The notes: generated by a model from the letters alone, not told the origin. A stretch of 64,000 nucleotides of DNA from Candidatus Eisenbacteria bacterium (GCA_005893275.1 VBOW01000016.1:34197-98196); one strand, 5' to 3'; shown: positions 18,734 to 27,247, numbered from the stretch's first letter. Made by a program: numbers and translations.

Positions 18734-20083
18734 CTACACCGTCGCGGAGTAGTTGTTCAGGCGGTTATAGATTGTCTTCAGGCTGATGCCCAGGATCTCG
18801 GCGGCCTTCCTCTTGTCACCTCCGAAATGCTCGAGGGTGGCGAGGATGAAATGCCGCTCGATCTCCGCGAGCGACATCCCCACGCGCATCGCGTCGTGGG
18901 TGGAAGCCGCCGCCTGGGGTGCCGGCGCGGCGGGGCCGATCGGGAGGGCATCCATCTCGATAACATCCTCGCTCAGGATGAACGCCCGCCGGATCATGTT
19001 CTTGAGCTCCCGCACATTCCCCGGCCAGCTGTAGGCGGCAAGCCTCTGGAGAGCGGCGGCGCTGAATTTCTTGGAGGCGCCCTCCTCGCGGTTGATCTGA
19101 GCCAGAAAGTGCTCCGCCAGGAGAACGACGTCGTCGCTCCGGTCGCGCAAAGGCGGCAGCACGATCGGAAAAACATTCAGCCGGTAGAGAAGGTCCTCGC
19201 GGAACTTGCCTTCCTTGACGGCGATCTCGGGGGGCCGGTTGCTCGCGGCGATCACGCGAACGTCCACCGCGATCGGCTCATCCCCGCCGACGCGAATCAG
19301 GGTCCCGGTTTCCAGGACGCGCAGGAGCTTCACCTGGAGCTCGATCGGCATCTCCGTGATTTCGTCGAGGAAAAGCGTCCCGCGCGACACGCGCTCGAAG
19401 TATCCCCGATGGAGCTGTGTCGCCCCGGTGAAGCTGCCCCGCTCGTGGCCGAACAGCTCGCTCTCAATGAGGTTGGCCGGGACCGCGCCGCAATTGACGG
19501 GAAGGAAAGGCTGGCTGCGGCGGCGTCCGAGCTCGTGGATGGTGGCCGCCACTTCTTCCTTTCCAGTGCCGCTCTCGCCAACGAGGAGCACCGTTGCGTC
19601 CGTCGGGGCGACCTTGACGACCAGGTCGTAGACCTTCTGCATGATCGGGGAGTTCCCGATCAGCCGGCCAAAGCGTCCCAGCTCGCGCAGCTCCTCGCGC
19701 AAGCAGCCGATCTCTTGCTTGAGCGCCAGCGTGCGCGAGACGTTCGCCAGCGCGGTCTTGAGCCGACGAATATCGACCGGCTTGGTGAGGTAATCGAGCA
19801 CCCCTACGCGGAGCGCCGCCACGGCGGAGTCCACCGACGCGTATCCGGTAATCAAGATGAACTCCGGGCGGGGCGTCGAGTTCATGTCTGGGAGCAGCTC
19901 GAGCCCTTTTCCGTCCGGGAGCATCAGATCGGCGAGCACGACATCGGGCCGCGTCTGCGCGAGCCGATCGCGGGCTTCCGCGAGAGTCGCGGCGGACAGC
20001 GTGGAGAAGCCCTCCTTCTCCACGAGCTCCATCATCGCCGAGAGGCTGTTGGCTTCATCGTCGACGATCAGCGCGATAGGCAT
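18734..20083 (-). CDS. NtrC-type sigma-54-dependent response regulator
   Basis: The ATG at 20083, 8 nt after the kinase stop, gives 449 residues. Domains are a receiver (phospho-Asp52 in VVLADLMLPDG), an AAA+ sigma-54 interaction domain with Walker A GESGTGKE, the GSFTGA loop that contacts sigma-54 and the LFLDEI Walker B, and a C-terminal Fis-type helix-turn-helix (KRKAAEILGISLKTIYNRL). It should activate sigma-54 promoters by an enhancer mechanism. Candidate -24/-12 sites lie nearby at 17278, 21054 and 22749. Confidence 0.95.
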   Translation of the reverse strand: MPIALIVDDEANSLSAMMELVEKEGFSTLSAATLAEARDRLAQTRPDVVLADLMLPDGKGLELLPDMNSTPRPEFILITGYASVDSAVAALRVGVLDYLTKPVDIRRLKTALANVSRTLALKQEIGCLREELRELGRFGRLIGNSPIMQKVYDLVVKVAPTDATVLLVGESGTGKEEVAATIHELGRRRSQPFLPVNCGAVPANLIESELFGHERGSFTGATQLHRGYFERVSRGTLFLDEITEMPIELQVKLLRVLETGTLIRVGGDEPIAVDVRVIAASNRPPEIAVKEGKFREDLLYRLNVFPIVLPPLRDRSDDVVLLAEHFLAQINREEGASKKFSAAALQRLAAYSWPGNVRELKNMIRRAFILSEDVIEMDALPIGPAAPAPQAAASTHDAMRVGMSLAEIERHFILATLEHFGGDKRKAAEILGISLKTIYNRLNNYSATV

Positions 20084-20091
20084 GACGGTGC

Positions 20092-20883
20092 TCAGGCCCC
20101 GGCCGGGGCCAGAGGGAGCTGGATTTCCAAGCCCGCGGGGCCCCGCCGGCCGCGGGATCTCACTTTGATGCTGCCGCCGTGACGTTCCACCGCGCGCCGC
20201 GCCGCATAGAGACCCCGCTCGACGCCGAGGGCACGGCCCGGCTGGGGCGGGCCGCCCGAGCTGTCGAGAATCGCCGGTTGCGCTCCCGGCGCCGCGCCTG
20301 TCAGCGTGAACAGCGCCTTCCCGCGGCCGGCGGCGAGGGATATGCCCAATTCCCCGCCGTCCGGAAGTCCTTCGAGCGCCGTGAGGAGAATGTGGATCAG
20401 AGCGTGCTTGATCGAGTCTCGATTGCCGTCGACTACGACCGGCGCCTCGGGCAGGCTGAGAAGGACCTGCACTCTCGAGCGGCGGCAATAGGGGTCGAGA
20501 AACGAATGCAGGTCGCGGGCGGTATCGGCAAGGTCGAACCGCTCCCTCGAATCCTCGGTTACCCGCGTCTGGCCCAGCAGGCCATCCAGCATCCGCTCGA
20601 GCCGCCGAATTTCCGAGCCGATGACCTCCACGTAGCGCTCCTGGCGAAGGGACGCATCATCCTTGGATTTACCCTCGATGGTGTTGCGCAGGAGCTCCAA
20701 GTAGAGGATGACCGTGTGAAGAGGAGTTCGAATGTCGTGGGCGGTCACCGCCGACACCCGAGACAGGGCGCGCAGGTGGGCGGCGAGGCGCAAATCGGCT
20801 TCGAGCGCCCGCGTCGTCTCGTCGTCGGCCACCAAGTCCGGATCCAAGACGAACGGGGAACCTTCTAGCATGCCAGGATCCAT
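20092..20883 (-). CDS. Sensor histidine kinase-like protein with degenerate ATPase domain
   Basis: A 263-residue soluble protein with no membrane segment. The HisKA helix keeps the phospho-His (TAHDIRTPLHTVI, His49). In the HATPase part the N-box Asn is replaced (ALIHILLTALEGLP), the G1 DxGxG motif is lost (LTGAAPGAQP) and G2 is altered (GVERGLYAARRAVERHGG). It may lack kinase activity and act as a phosphatase or scaffold for the NtrC-type regulator 8 nt downstream, or receive phosphate from another kinase. The overall fold still matches the family. Confidence 0.82.
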   Translation of the reverse strand: MDPGMLEGSPFVLDPDLVADDETTRALEADLRLAAHLRALSRVSAVTAHDIRTPLHTVILYLELLRNTIEGKSKDDASLRQERYVEVIGSEIRRLERMLDGLLGQTRVTEDSRERFDLADTARDLHSFLDPYCRRSRVQVLLSLPEAPVVVDGNRDSIKHALIHILLTALEGLPDGGELGISLAAGRGKALFTLTGAAPGAQPAILDSSGGPPQPGRALGVERGLYAARRAVERHGGSIKVRSRGRRGPAGLEIQLPLAPAGA

Positions 20884-21040
20884 GGGTCAGTGGCTATCGG
20901 GTTCGATGCGCCGAGATGCAGGCCGGGGGCCGTGTACGCTCCAGAGCGCGATCCATGCGCAGCCGGCCTAGGAAAAGAACGGACCGCAAACTCACCGTAA
21001 CACTACGTACATTGTGAAGGTCCCCCCCAGCCGTTGCAAG

Positions 21041-21072
21041 CCTTGATATTGCCAGGCCTTGATATTGCTAGA
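21041..21072 (+). repeat. Two tandem 16-bp repeats
   Basis: CCTTGATATTGCCAGG is followed directly by CCTTGATATTGCTAGA (14 of 16 identical). The second copy, with the preceding AGG, forms a sigma-54-like site. Confidence 0.75.
21054..21069 (+). promoter_or_regulatory. Sigma-54-like promoter candidate upstream of the YtxH gene
   Basis: AGGCCTTGATATTGCT has GG and GC exactly 10 nt apart and a good -12 half (TTGCT). The -24 half matches only at GGC. The neighbouring NtrC-type regulator makes it plausible. The leader to the YtxH gene would be about 170 nt. Confidence 0.35.
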
Positions 21073-21252
21073 TGTACCTCACGATGACCGGCTGCCGGTT
21101 CGAGGCCGGGACCTATCGGCCTCTCCAAGTAACGGCGGCTTCATCCGTCAGCGGGGTCAAGGGGCTCCGGGACGTGGAGCTGTGATTGTAACAATTGGGG
21201 TTCGACGCGTTCGCCTAGGTTCACACCGCAAGGCGCAACAGGGAGTCGATCC

Positions 21253-21573
21253 ATGGAAGTGTATCCCAACATCAACGAGGACGGGCGCGACGCGACGAAC
21301 ATCGCGCCCTTCGTTCTCGGGGTCGTGGTGGGAGCCGGAATCGCCTTGCTCTTGGCGCCCGCCCTGGGGAGAGACACGCGACGGCGTGTCGGCTCCACGG
21401 TTCGCCGCTGGAGCGACGGGGCTCGCCAGGCGGTGAAGCGGACACGGGACAGTCTGAACGAGCTCAAGAAGGATGCGCGGTCGGCGATCGACACGGGACG
21501 CGAGGAGTACCTGCGCAGCCGAATGACCCAAGAGGACCAGGGCGCGCGTACCTCTCACTCGCCGGGCCCCTGA
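21253..21573 (+). CDS. YtxH-domain small membrane protein
   Basis: A 106-residue protein with a single membrane helix near the N-terminus (NIAPFVLGVVVGAGIALLLA) ending in the family's APxxGxxTR-like turn (APALGRDTRRRV). A basic amphipathic helical tail follows. YtxH proteins are small, often stress-induced envelope proteins of unknown biochemical role. It stands alone between the kinase operon and a convergent LigD-phosphoesterase gene. A DUF948 gene with a similar one-helix-plus-coiled-coil plan lies in the same region. Confidence 0.85.
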   Translation: MEVYPNINEDGRDATNIAPFVLGVVVGAGIALLLAPALGRDTRRRVGSTVRRWSDGARQAVKRTRDSLNELKKDARSAIDTGREEYLRSRMTQEDQGARTSHSPGP

Positions 21574-21770
21574 ATGCGGCCGGCATTGCGATGCTGCGAG
21601 CCACCCGGGGAGGGGCAGGGTCGCTCTTGTGACCGGCCCAAGAGAGGCGCCGGTCCGGGAAGGCGAGGGTTCCGACTCCCCTGCCCCCACCGTCGACCGC
21701 CGGCGTGGGCCATATGGAGGAGACCCCGGCCGTCGCAGGCGCGGGGGCGCCTCGCGCTGGCCCTCTGCGG

Positions 21771-22406
21771 TCAAGCTCGGTGAGAATGGCGACCGGATGG
21801 CGGGTGATCACGCGGCTCGCGGGGATCCGCAGAGTTGCCCGTCCCCGGTCGCCGATTTTTTGAGCCTCGCCCGCCCCAGCCCTCCGGCTGGGCGAGGGAC
21901 TCCCTTCCGGACTCTGCCTTGACCTGGGGATCATGCTCCTTGATGAGCAGCCAGTTCTTCCCGCCGCTCTTGTCGGCCCGACCGCGGATCCTGATCAGGG
22001 CCCACCTCCCGCCGAGCTTCTCGCCGCGGAGGTCGAAGACGAGGTGCCCGCGCTTGAGCCCCTCGTGCGGGTCGCCCACCGGCGTCCACGCACCGCGATC
22101 CCAGATGTGCACGGATCCGGCGCCGTATTGCCCCTTCGGAATCGTCCCCTCGAAGGAGCCGTATTCGAGCGGATGGTCCTCCACCTGAACGGCGAGCCGC
22201 TTTTCCCCCGGATCGAGGCTCGGGCCCTTGGGGACAGCCCAACTCTTCAGCACACCGTCCAATTCCAGGCGGAAATCGTAATGCAGCCGGGACGCCTCGT
22301 GCTTCTGGATGACGAACAGAGGCCTTGGTGAGGGCCTGGCGGAGCCGCCGCGTGGTTCCGGTGTGAGGCGGAAATCCCGCTTGCGCCGGTAGGCACCGAG
22401 CGACAC
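21771..22406 (-). CDS. Stand-alone DNA ligase D 3'-phosphoesterase domain protein
   Basis: The 211-residue product matches the LigD phosphoesterase module. It has the FVIQKHEASRLHYDFRLE core with its metal-binding His and Asp, then LKSWAVPKGPS, the HPLEYGSFEGTIPKGQYGAG segment and a C-terminal WALIRIRG and WLLIKEHD. In bacterial non-homologous end joining this module removes 3' phosphate or ribonucleotides at breaks. Here no ligase, polymerase or Ku gene is adjacent. A basic, Pro/Arg-rich tail of about 45 residues follows the domain and may bind DNA. It might work with a ligase elsewhere or alone. Confidence 0.93.
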   Translation of the reverse strand: MSLGAYRRKRDFRLTPEPRGGSARPSPRPLFVIQKHEASRLHYDFRLELDGVLKSWAVPKGPSLDPGEKRLAVQVEDHPLEYGSFEGTIPKGQYGAGSVHIWDRGAWTPVGDPHEGLKRGHLVFDLRGEKLGGRWALIRIRGRADKSGGKNWLLIKEHDPQVKAESGRESLAQPEGWGGRGSKNRRPGTGNSADPREPRDHPPSGRHSHRA

Positions 22407-22848
22407 GGCCTAGGCGCTCTCTTTCTCGACCGACATGCGGCCTCGCATGGATCGGAACTCCATTCTCGGGAAACGGACAGGACCCTTCCGCGCCACGAGC
22501 AGAGGGCGCGCCAGCTCGGGTCGGTGCGGCGCTTCCGACCGAAATCAAGGGGGTTCGGGTCGCGCCCGGGACGTTCGCCCGCCTCGCGCCGGGAAGTAAT
22601 TACAAGTCGAGGCTCCCTTTTCTTCATGGTCCGGGCGGGAGCACGCGTCGGTGAGCCCGCATGCTGTCAAGCTCCGGCGCACGCGCCGCCCGCAATTCTC
22701 GATGCGCTCGAGGATTAAGGGAGACCCCAGACAAACTCCGTAATCTCCTGGCATGAGACTTGTTGGGGCAAGTGGGTTTTAGGTGGAGGTCTGTGCCTAT
22801 CGTTCTCGGCCCCGCAGAATGCACCGGCCCGCCTTGAGGGGAACGCCC
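22407..22848. other. Intergenic region, no gene seen
   Basis: In these 442 nt I find no supported protein gene. A short palindromic element, CATGCG-GCCT-CGCATG, lies at 22434-22449 near the LigD-phosphoesterase start, and a sigma-54-like site lies at 22749-22764 before the CBS gene. Confidence 0.45.
22749..22764 (+). promoter_or_regulatory. Sigma-54-like promoter candidate upstream of CBS gene
   Basis: TGGCATGAGACTTGTT fits the TGGCAyG-N4-TTGCw pattern at most positions with GG-N10-G spacing. The deviation is GT instead of GC in the -12 half. It lies 84 nt before the CBS-protein start. Confidence 0.4.
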
Positions 22849-23238
22849 ATGACCGCTCGTGAGCTTATGAAACGCAAATTCGAAGTCATCCACGCAGACG
22901 CATCGCTCGAGGAGGTCGCTCGCAAGATGGAATCCAGCGGCATCGATCCCCTACCGGTGTGCAAGGACGGGCTCCTGGTCGGTCTGATCAGCCACCGGGA
23001 AATCGCGGTGCGGGCCGCCCCTGAGAGGCGTCGCACCGAGCCCATCCGGGTTTCCGACCTGATCGCGCCCGATATCCTGTTCTGCTTTGAGACCACCGAG
23101 GTGACCGAGGCGGCGAAGTTGATGAAGGAAAATCGAGTTCCGCTGCTGCCCGTGCTCAGCCGGAGCAAGAGGGTGGTGGGTGTCCTGGCCCTCAAGGACA
23201 TTCCCGGCGAACGCAACGCCCCCCAGCATCGGTTCTAA
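22849..23238 (+). CDS. CBS-domain pair protein
   Basis: The ATG at 22849 has a GAGGGG ribosome site. The 129-residue protein is little more than a Bateman module. The first CBS (TARELMKRKFEVIHADASLE, DPLPVCKDGLLVGLISHREI) runs to about residue 58, and the second (VSDLIAPDILFCFETTEV, RVPLLPVLSRSKRVVGVLAL) to about 120. Such modules bind adenosyl ligands and act as energy or stress sensors. No partner domain is fused. Its placement next to a sigma-54-like site suggests membership of the regulon of the nearby NtrC-type protein. Confidence 0.9.
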   Translation: MTARELMKRKFEVIHADASLEEVARKMESSGIDPLPVCKDGLLVGLISHREIAVRAAPERRRTEPIRVSDLIAPDILFCFETTEVTEAAKLMKENRVPLLPVLSRSKRVVGVLALKDIPGERNAPQHRF

Positions 23239-23261
23239 GATTCTCTAGTTCAGAATGAGTC

Positions 23262-23306
23262 CCACACGGCGCCGGCCCACACCGCGCCGGCCCACCCGGC
23301 CGCGCG
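23262..23306. repeat. GC-rich 15-bp tandem repeat, about three units
   Basis: Units CCACACGGCGCCGGC, CCACACCGCGCCGGC and a diverged CCACCCGGCCGCGCG lie between the convergent CBS and hydroxylase genes. The core GGCGCCGGC is self-complementary and could fold, perhaps as a shared 3'-end structure. Confidence 0.6.
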
Positions 23307-23312
23307 TGCGCT

Positions 23313-24020
23313 TCAGCGGTCCTGCGCGCGCTTCCCGAAGTGGCTGTGCCGGCGCGCCACCATGCGCGCCGATGGAGGCGTCGGGACCGGGGCCGGCATT
23401 TTTGTGACGAGGGTTCCCAGCAGGAGATCCGCGAGCGGGAGCAGCACATTGAGATTGCGGTTCATGTGGACGTGGTGAATGCGGTGGTGTCGCTTCAGGA
23501 ACTGAAAGTATCTCGATCGTTCGATGAATTGGAGACGCGGCTTGTGCATGAAATAGTGAAGGCTCTCGTACCCGGCGTAGTAGGTCGCGAGGGTCACCCC
23601 GAACGACACGAGAAACGCCGCGTAGGGCAGCCGGACACCCAGGGCCGCGAGCGCCCAGGCCGCCAGCACCCAGGGAGCGGTGTTGATCGCGATGAGGATG
23701 GGACCTCCCCACCACTGGAAGTGAAGAGCTTCTTCCTGCTCTTCCTCCACCACGTGAAACGTATCGTCGAACTTGCATAACTGATGGTGAATGAGCGTAT
23801 GCGTCGTGAAGCAGCCCTTCGGGAGCCAAGGACGGTGCAGCCAATAGCGATGAAACGCCCACTCGAAAAAGCTGGATTGAACGACGGAGACGAGACAGCC
23901 GGTGAGAATCGCGATGGCGAACAAATGGAACCCTCGGGTGAGATGGGAACTGTTACCCGGACTATCGGCCCTGCTGGGGGGAAACTCAAACGATTTCGAG
24001 CATTTCTGAGGGCCGGGCAA
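23313..24020 (-). CDS. Fatty acid hydroxylase / sterol desaturase family membrane protein
   Basis: A 235-residue integral membrane protein with the histidine clusters that bind the di-iron centre: HRYWLH, HTLIHH, HYFMHK and HHRIHHVH. Hydrophobic helices lie between them. Family members hydroxylate or desaturate lipids and carotenoids; the substrate here is unknown. There is no ATG near the N-terminus. The longest frame begins at a TTG at 24020, and a TTG at 23924 with a GAGGG site 5 nt upstream is the better-supported alternative. It follows the aminotransferase gene by 18 nt and may be co-transcribed with it. Confidence 0.85.
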   Translation of the reverse strand: MPGPQKCSKSFEFPPSRADSPGNSSHLTRGFHLFAIAILTGCLVSVVQSSFFEWAFHRYWLHRPWLPKGCFTTHTLIHHQLCKFDDTFHVVEEEQEEALHFQWWGGPILIAINTAPWVLAAWALAALGVRLPYAAFLVSFGVTLATYYAGYESLHYFMHKPRLQFIERSRYFQFLKRHHRIHHVHMNRNLNVLLPLADLLLGTLVTKMPAPVPTPPSARMVARRHSHFGKRAQDR

Positions 24021-24038
24021 AATGCGAGCCCGCGTGGC

Positions 24039-25199
24039 TCAACCTCGGGTCGCGATGGCCGTTGCGAGCCGTTCCACATCGGCGACTTCATTGTAGATCT
24101 GGGCGGAAAGCCGCACCCATAGCCTGCCACGCCATGCGTGGAGCTGTACCTCGATCCGGTCCTCGAAGAGGAGCGCGTCGCGAAGCCGGGCGGCGTCCTC
24201 CTTCGTGTGTCCCATGCGCTCGGGAAGAGGGACCGTTGCCATCGAGCCGATCATCGACTCGATTGGATCGAAGCTCGTCCGCAGGCGCTCGCTCAAGAGG
24301 CGCGCGCCCTCCCAGGCGAGGCGGTGGTTGTAGGATCGAACCGCTTCGATGCCCAACTCCCGCATGAATGCGATCCCCTCGGGGGCGGCGAGATAGGCGG
24401 AAGGGTCCCGGGTCCCGACCCAATCGAACTCGGTCGCGAACCCTCTCCCGAGACCCCAGGAGATTACCGTCGGATGAAGGCCCTCCTGAAGTCCGGGGGC
24501 CGCCCATAGAAACGCGCAGCTGCGGGGAGCGTAGGCCCACTTGTGGAGATTGCCCACGTACCAGTCCGCACCGATGGCCGGGAGGTCGAGGGGAAGCATG
24601 CCGGGCGCGTGGGCGCCGTCGATCAGGACGGCCACCCCCTTGTTGTGGCAACGCGCGACAATCTCCGTGATCGGCAGGACCAGCGCGCTCTCCGACGTGA
24701 TGTGGTCGACGATGGCCAGGCGCGTCCGGGAGCCGATCGCCCGAAGCATGGACTCGATGAACGCGTTCGGGCCGTGCGACGGATCCGGCAGCTCGACCGT
24801 GCGCACGAGCGCACGCCGCTCGTTCGCGTGGAACGCGACGGCATTCGCGATGGCCCCGTAGGCGTGGTCGGTGATGACGATCTCGTCCCCTTTCCCGAAG
24901 GGGAACGAACGGAGCACCGCGTTGACCCCGGTCGTCGCGTTGTCCACGAAGACAAGATCGTTCCCGCGCGCCCCCAGAAACGCGGCCACCCGATCCGCGG
25001 CCGCCCGCATCCGCGGCTCAGCCGCTCGTGGCACGCCGACCGCCACCGCGGAGAGCTCGCGTAGAAGAAACCGCGAGGGCTGTTTTTCGATCTCGTCCCG
25101 GATGGCCTGCTGTGCCGCGAGCACCCGGCGCGGCGGCGCTCCGACCGTCCCGTGATTCAGGTACGTGATGTCGGGGTCCAGGGACCAGTGATCCGCCAT
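24039..25199 (-). CDS. Class V aminotransferase, isopenicillin-N-epimerase-like
   Basis: From the ATG at 25199 the product is 386 residues; the frame is open to 25268, and no strong ribosome site decides between starts. It opens with the family's YLNHGTVGAPPRRV, has the aromatic/phosphate region (NATTGVNAVLRS), IDGAHAPG and the PLP-lysine in VGNLHKWAYAPR. Members include cysteine desulfurase-like and epimerase-like enzymes that use PLP. Nothing nearby fixes the substrate. A C-terminal WVRLSAQIYNEVADVERLA is typical of the group. Confidence 0.9.
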   Translation of the reverse strand: MADHWSLDPDITYLNHGTVGAPPRRVLAAQQAIRDEIEKQPSRFLLRELSAVAVGVPRAAEPRMRAAADRVAAFLGARGNDLVFVDNATTGVNAVLRSFPFGKGDEIVITDHAYGAIANAVAFHANERRALVRTVELPDPSHGPNAFIESMLRAIGSRTRLAIVDHITSESALVLPITEIVARCHNKGVAVLIDGAHAPGMLPLDLPAIGADWYVGNLHKWAYAPRSCAFLWAAPGLQEGLHPTVISWGLGRGFATEFDWVGTRDPSAYLAAPEGIAFMRELGIEAVRSYNHRLAWEGARLLSERLRTSFDPIESMIGSMATVPLPERMGHTKEDAARLRDALLFEDRIEVQLHAWRGRLWVRLSAQIYNEVADVERLATAIATRG

Positions 25200-25340
25200 C
25201 GCATGGCCGAACCGGGTCACGTCATGTACCGGGAGGTGGATGGAACCGGTCCCTCGGTGCGGCTGCACGGTCGATCGAGCGGGGTCTCAGGCCGCCGATT
25301 CTAGCAGCGGCGTCGACCGAAGTCGCGTATTCTCCCCGGC

Positions 25341-26687
25341 ATGCCATTCGCCTCGCTCGGGCTCTCGCCGCTCGTCGTCAAAGGGGTGCGGGCGGCGGGA
25401 TACATCGAGCCCACGCCGATTCAGAGCAAGGCCATCCCGATCATTCTCGAGGGCAAGGACGTGATCGGCGCGGCCCAAACCGGAACCGGAAAGACGGCCG
25501 CGTTCGTCCTCCCCATCCTGACGCGACTGCTCGGCGGCCCCCGGCGCCTCCGGGCGCTCGTGCTGACGCCGACGAGGGAGCTCGCGGCTCAGGTGGAAAC
25601 GAACGCGCGCGATTACGCGCGATTCACGGATCTTCGAGTCGGGGTCGTGTACGGCGGTGTTCCGATCCCGCCCCAGGAGAGGCTGCTGAAGCAGAGCGGT
25701 GTGGACTTTCTCGTCGCCACGCCCGGGAGGCTCCTGGACCTTCACGACCGCCTCGCGCTCCGCCTCGACTACATCGAAGTGCTGGTGCTCGACGAGGCGG
25801 ACCGGATGGTGGACATGGGCTTCGCCCCCGACCTGAAGCGGATCCTCCGCCTCATGCCCCGCGAACGCCAGACCCTCATGTTCTCCGCCACGATGCCGCC
25901 GGACCTGAACCGGGTCGCGCAGGAGGCGCTCCGCCATCCGGCCCGCGTCGACCTGGCGCCGCCCACGAGGCCGGCCGCGGGAATCACGCAGGCGGTCTAT
26001 CCGGTGCCGCGGCACTTGAAGACCGACCTCCTCGACTCCATGTTGTCGCGTTCAGAGCTGAGCAGCGTGATCGTGTTCGCGAGAACGAAGCACGGGGCCG
26101 ACAAGCTCGCGAGGGACCTTCAACGTCGCGGCCATTCCGTGGCCACGCTCCACGGAAACCGGAGCCAGAGCCAGCGCGAGCGCGCCCTCGGAGACTTGAG
26201 GCGCGGGCGGGTGCAGGTCCTGGTCGCGACCGACATCGCATCCCGCGGCATCGACGTCGAGGGGATCACCCATGTCATCAACTACGACGTGCCGCACGCG
26301 CCCGAGGATTACGTTCACCGAATCGGACGGACGGGGCGCGTCGACGCGGTCGGGGATGCCTTCACGCTCATCGCGCCCGAGGAGCAGAAGCAGCTGACCG
26401 CGATCGAGCGCTTCCTAGGGCGCTCCGTGCCTCGAGTGATCCTCCCCGATTTCGATTACAAGCGGCGTCCTGCAGAACGGAGACCCGCCCCCGCCCATCC
26501 ACACGGGCGAAACTCCCGGTCGGACGGTCCTCACCCAAGGGGGCGCCCGCATGGAGCCTCAGCAAGCGCGACCCAGACGCGTCCTCAGCCTGCGCCGCGG
26601 CCGACCGGGGCTGAGCAGCGAACCAGCCATGGCAGACGGCCCAGGAAATCCCACGGGATGGATCGACGCAACCGGGGACGTATCTGA
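25341..26687 (+). CDS. DEAD-box RNA helicase, RhlE-like
   Basis: The 448-residue protein has all helicase landmarks: Q motif (YIEPTPIQSKAIP), motif I AQTGTGKT, Ia PTRELAAQ, II DEADRMVDMGF, III SAT, the HGNRSQSQRERAL block, V TDIASRGIDV and VI HRIGRTGR. After the core (to about 370) comes an 80-residue tail rich in Arg, Pro, His and Gly, typical of bacterial RhlE proteins and likely RNA-binding. It stands as a single plus-strand gene, with a small lipoprotein gene 32 nt downstream. Likely roles are ribosome assembly or RNA turnover. Confidence 0.95.
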   Translation: MPFASLGLSPLVVKGVRAAGYIEPTPIQSKAIPIILEGKDVIGAAQTGTGKTAAFVLPILTRLLGGPRRLRALVLTPTRELAAQVETNARDYARFTDLRVGVVYGGVPIPPQERLLKQSGVDFLVATPGRLLDLHDRLALRLDYIEVLVLDEADRMVDMGFAPDLKRILRLMPRERQTLMFSATMPPDLNRVAQEALRHPARVDLAPPTRPAAGITQAVYPVPRHLKTDLLDSMLSRSELSSVIVFARTKHGADKLARDLQRRGHSVATLHGNRSQSQRERALGDLRRGRVQVLVATDIASRGIDVEGITHVINYDVPHAPEDYVHRIGRTGRVDAVGDAFTLIAPEEQKQLTAIERFLGRSVPRVILPDFDYKRRPAERRPAPAHPHGRNSRSDGPHPRGRPHGASASATQTRPQPAPRPTGAEQRTSHGRRPRKSHGMDRRNRGRI

Positions 26688-26719
26688 ACCGGTCCGCCGG
26701 AAGAGAGGGGAGGATTGCC

Positions 26720-27247
26720 GTGCCACGAGATTGGGTCACCCGGACACTCAGCCTGCAGGCGGCTGCTCTTCTCACGCTGATGGGCATCACGAGCAGTTGC
26801 GCTTCCGAGAAACGGGAAGATCCCGCGCCTCTGAAATCGGCGATCGAGGCCCTGAACGCGCGATTCTCCGAAGCTTTTTCGCATCGGGATCCCGCCGCGA
26901 TCGGACAGCTCTACGCCGAGGACGCTCAGGCGCTCCCGCCGGGCGCCGCTCCGGTTGCGGGTCGGATCGCGATCCAGGAGCTTTGGAAAGAGGTGCTGGG
27001 TTCTCCGGTTGCGCGGGTTCAGCTGGAGACGGTCGAGGTCGACGGCAACCCGTCCACCGCGTGGGAGACCGGCCGCTACACCTTGATCGCAAAGGACGGG
27101 AGCACCATGGACGCCGGAAAGTACATCGTCGTATGGAAGCACGATGATGCCGGTTGGAAAATCTACCGGGACATGTGGAGCTCCAACAGCCCACCCCAGG
27201 CGCCCGCGCCTGGAGGGCCGTCCGCGGAGCGTCCCGCCAAGCGTTGA
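26720..27247 (+). CDS. Probable lipoprotein with SnoaL/DUF4440-like fold
   Basis: The GTG at 26720 follows a GGGGAGG ribosome site. The 175-residue product has a hydrophobic N-terminus ending in ITSSC (Cys27), an imperfect lipobox. A nuclear-transport-factor-2-like domain follows: ALNARFSEAFSHRDPAAIGQ, LYAEDAQALPPG, then strands ending in VWKHDDAGWKIYRDMWSS. Such domains are found in isomerase-like and ligand-binding proteins; no catalytic residues are evident here. The C-terminus is Pro-rich. It converges on the dadA-like gene. Confidence 0.8.
   Translation: MPRDWVTRTLSLQAAALLTLMGITSSCASEKREDPAPLKSAIEALNARFSEAFSHRDPAAIGQLYAEDAQALPPGAAPVAGRIAIQELWKEVLGSPVARVQLETVEVDGNPSTAWETGRYTLIAKDGSTMDAGKYIVVWKHDDAGWKIYRDMWSSNSPPQAPAPGGPSAERPAKR

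Larger units (their letters stand above)
20884..21252. other. Intergenic region with tandem repeat and sigma-54-like motif
   Basis: No gene is seen in these 369 nt. The region serves as the upstream sequence of the divergent kinase (minus) and YtxH (plus) genes. It holds the 16-bp tandem repeat at 21041-21072 and a palindrome, ATTGTAACAAT, at 21185-21195. Confidence 0.5.
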
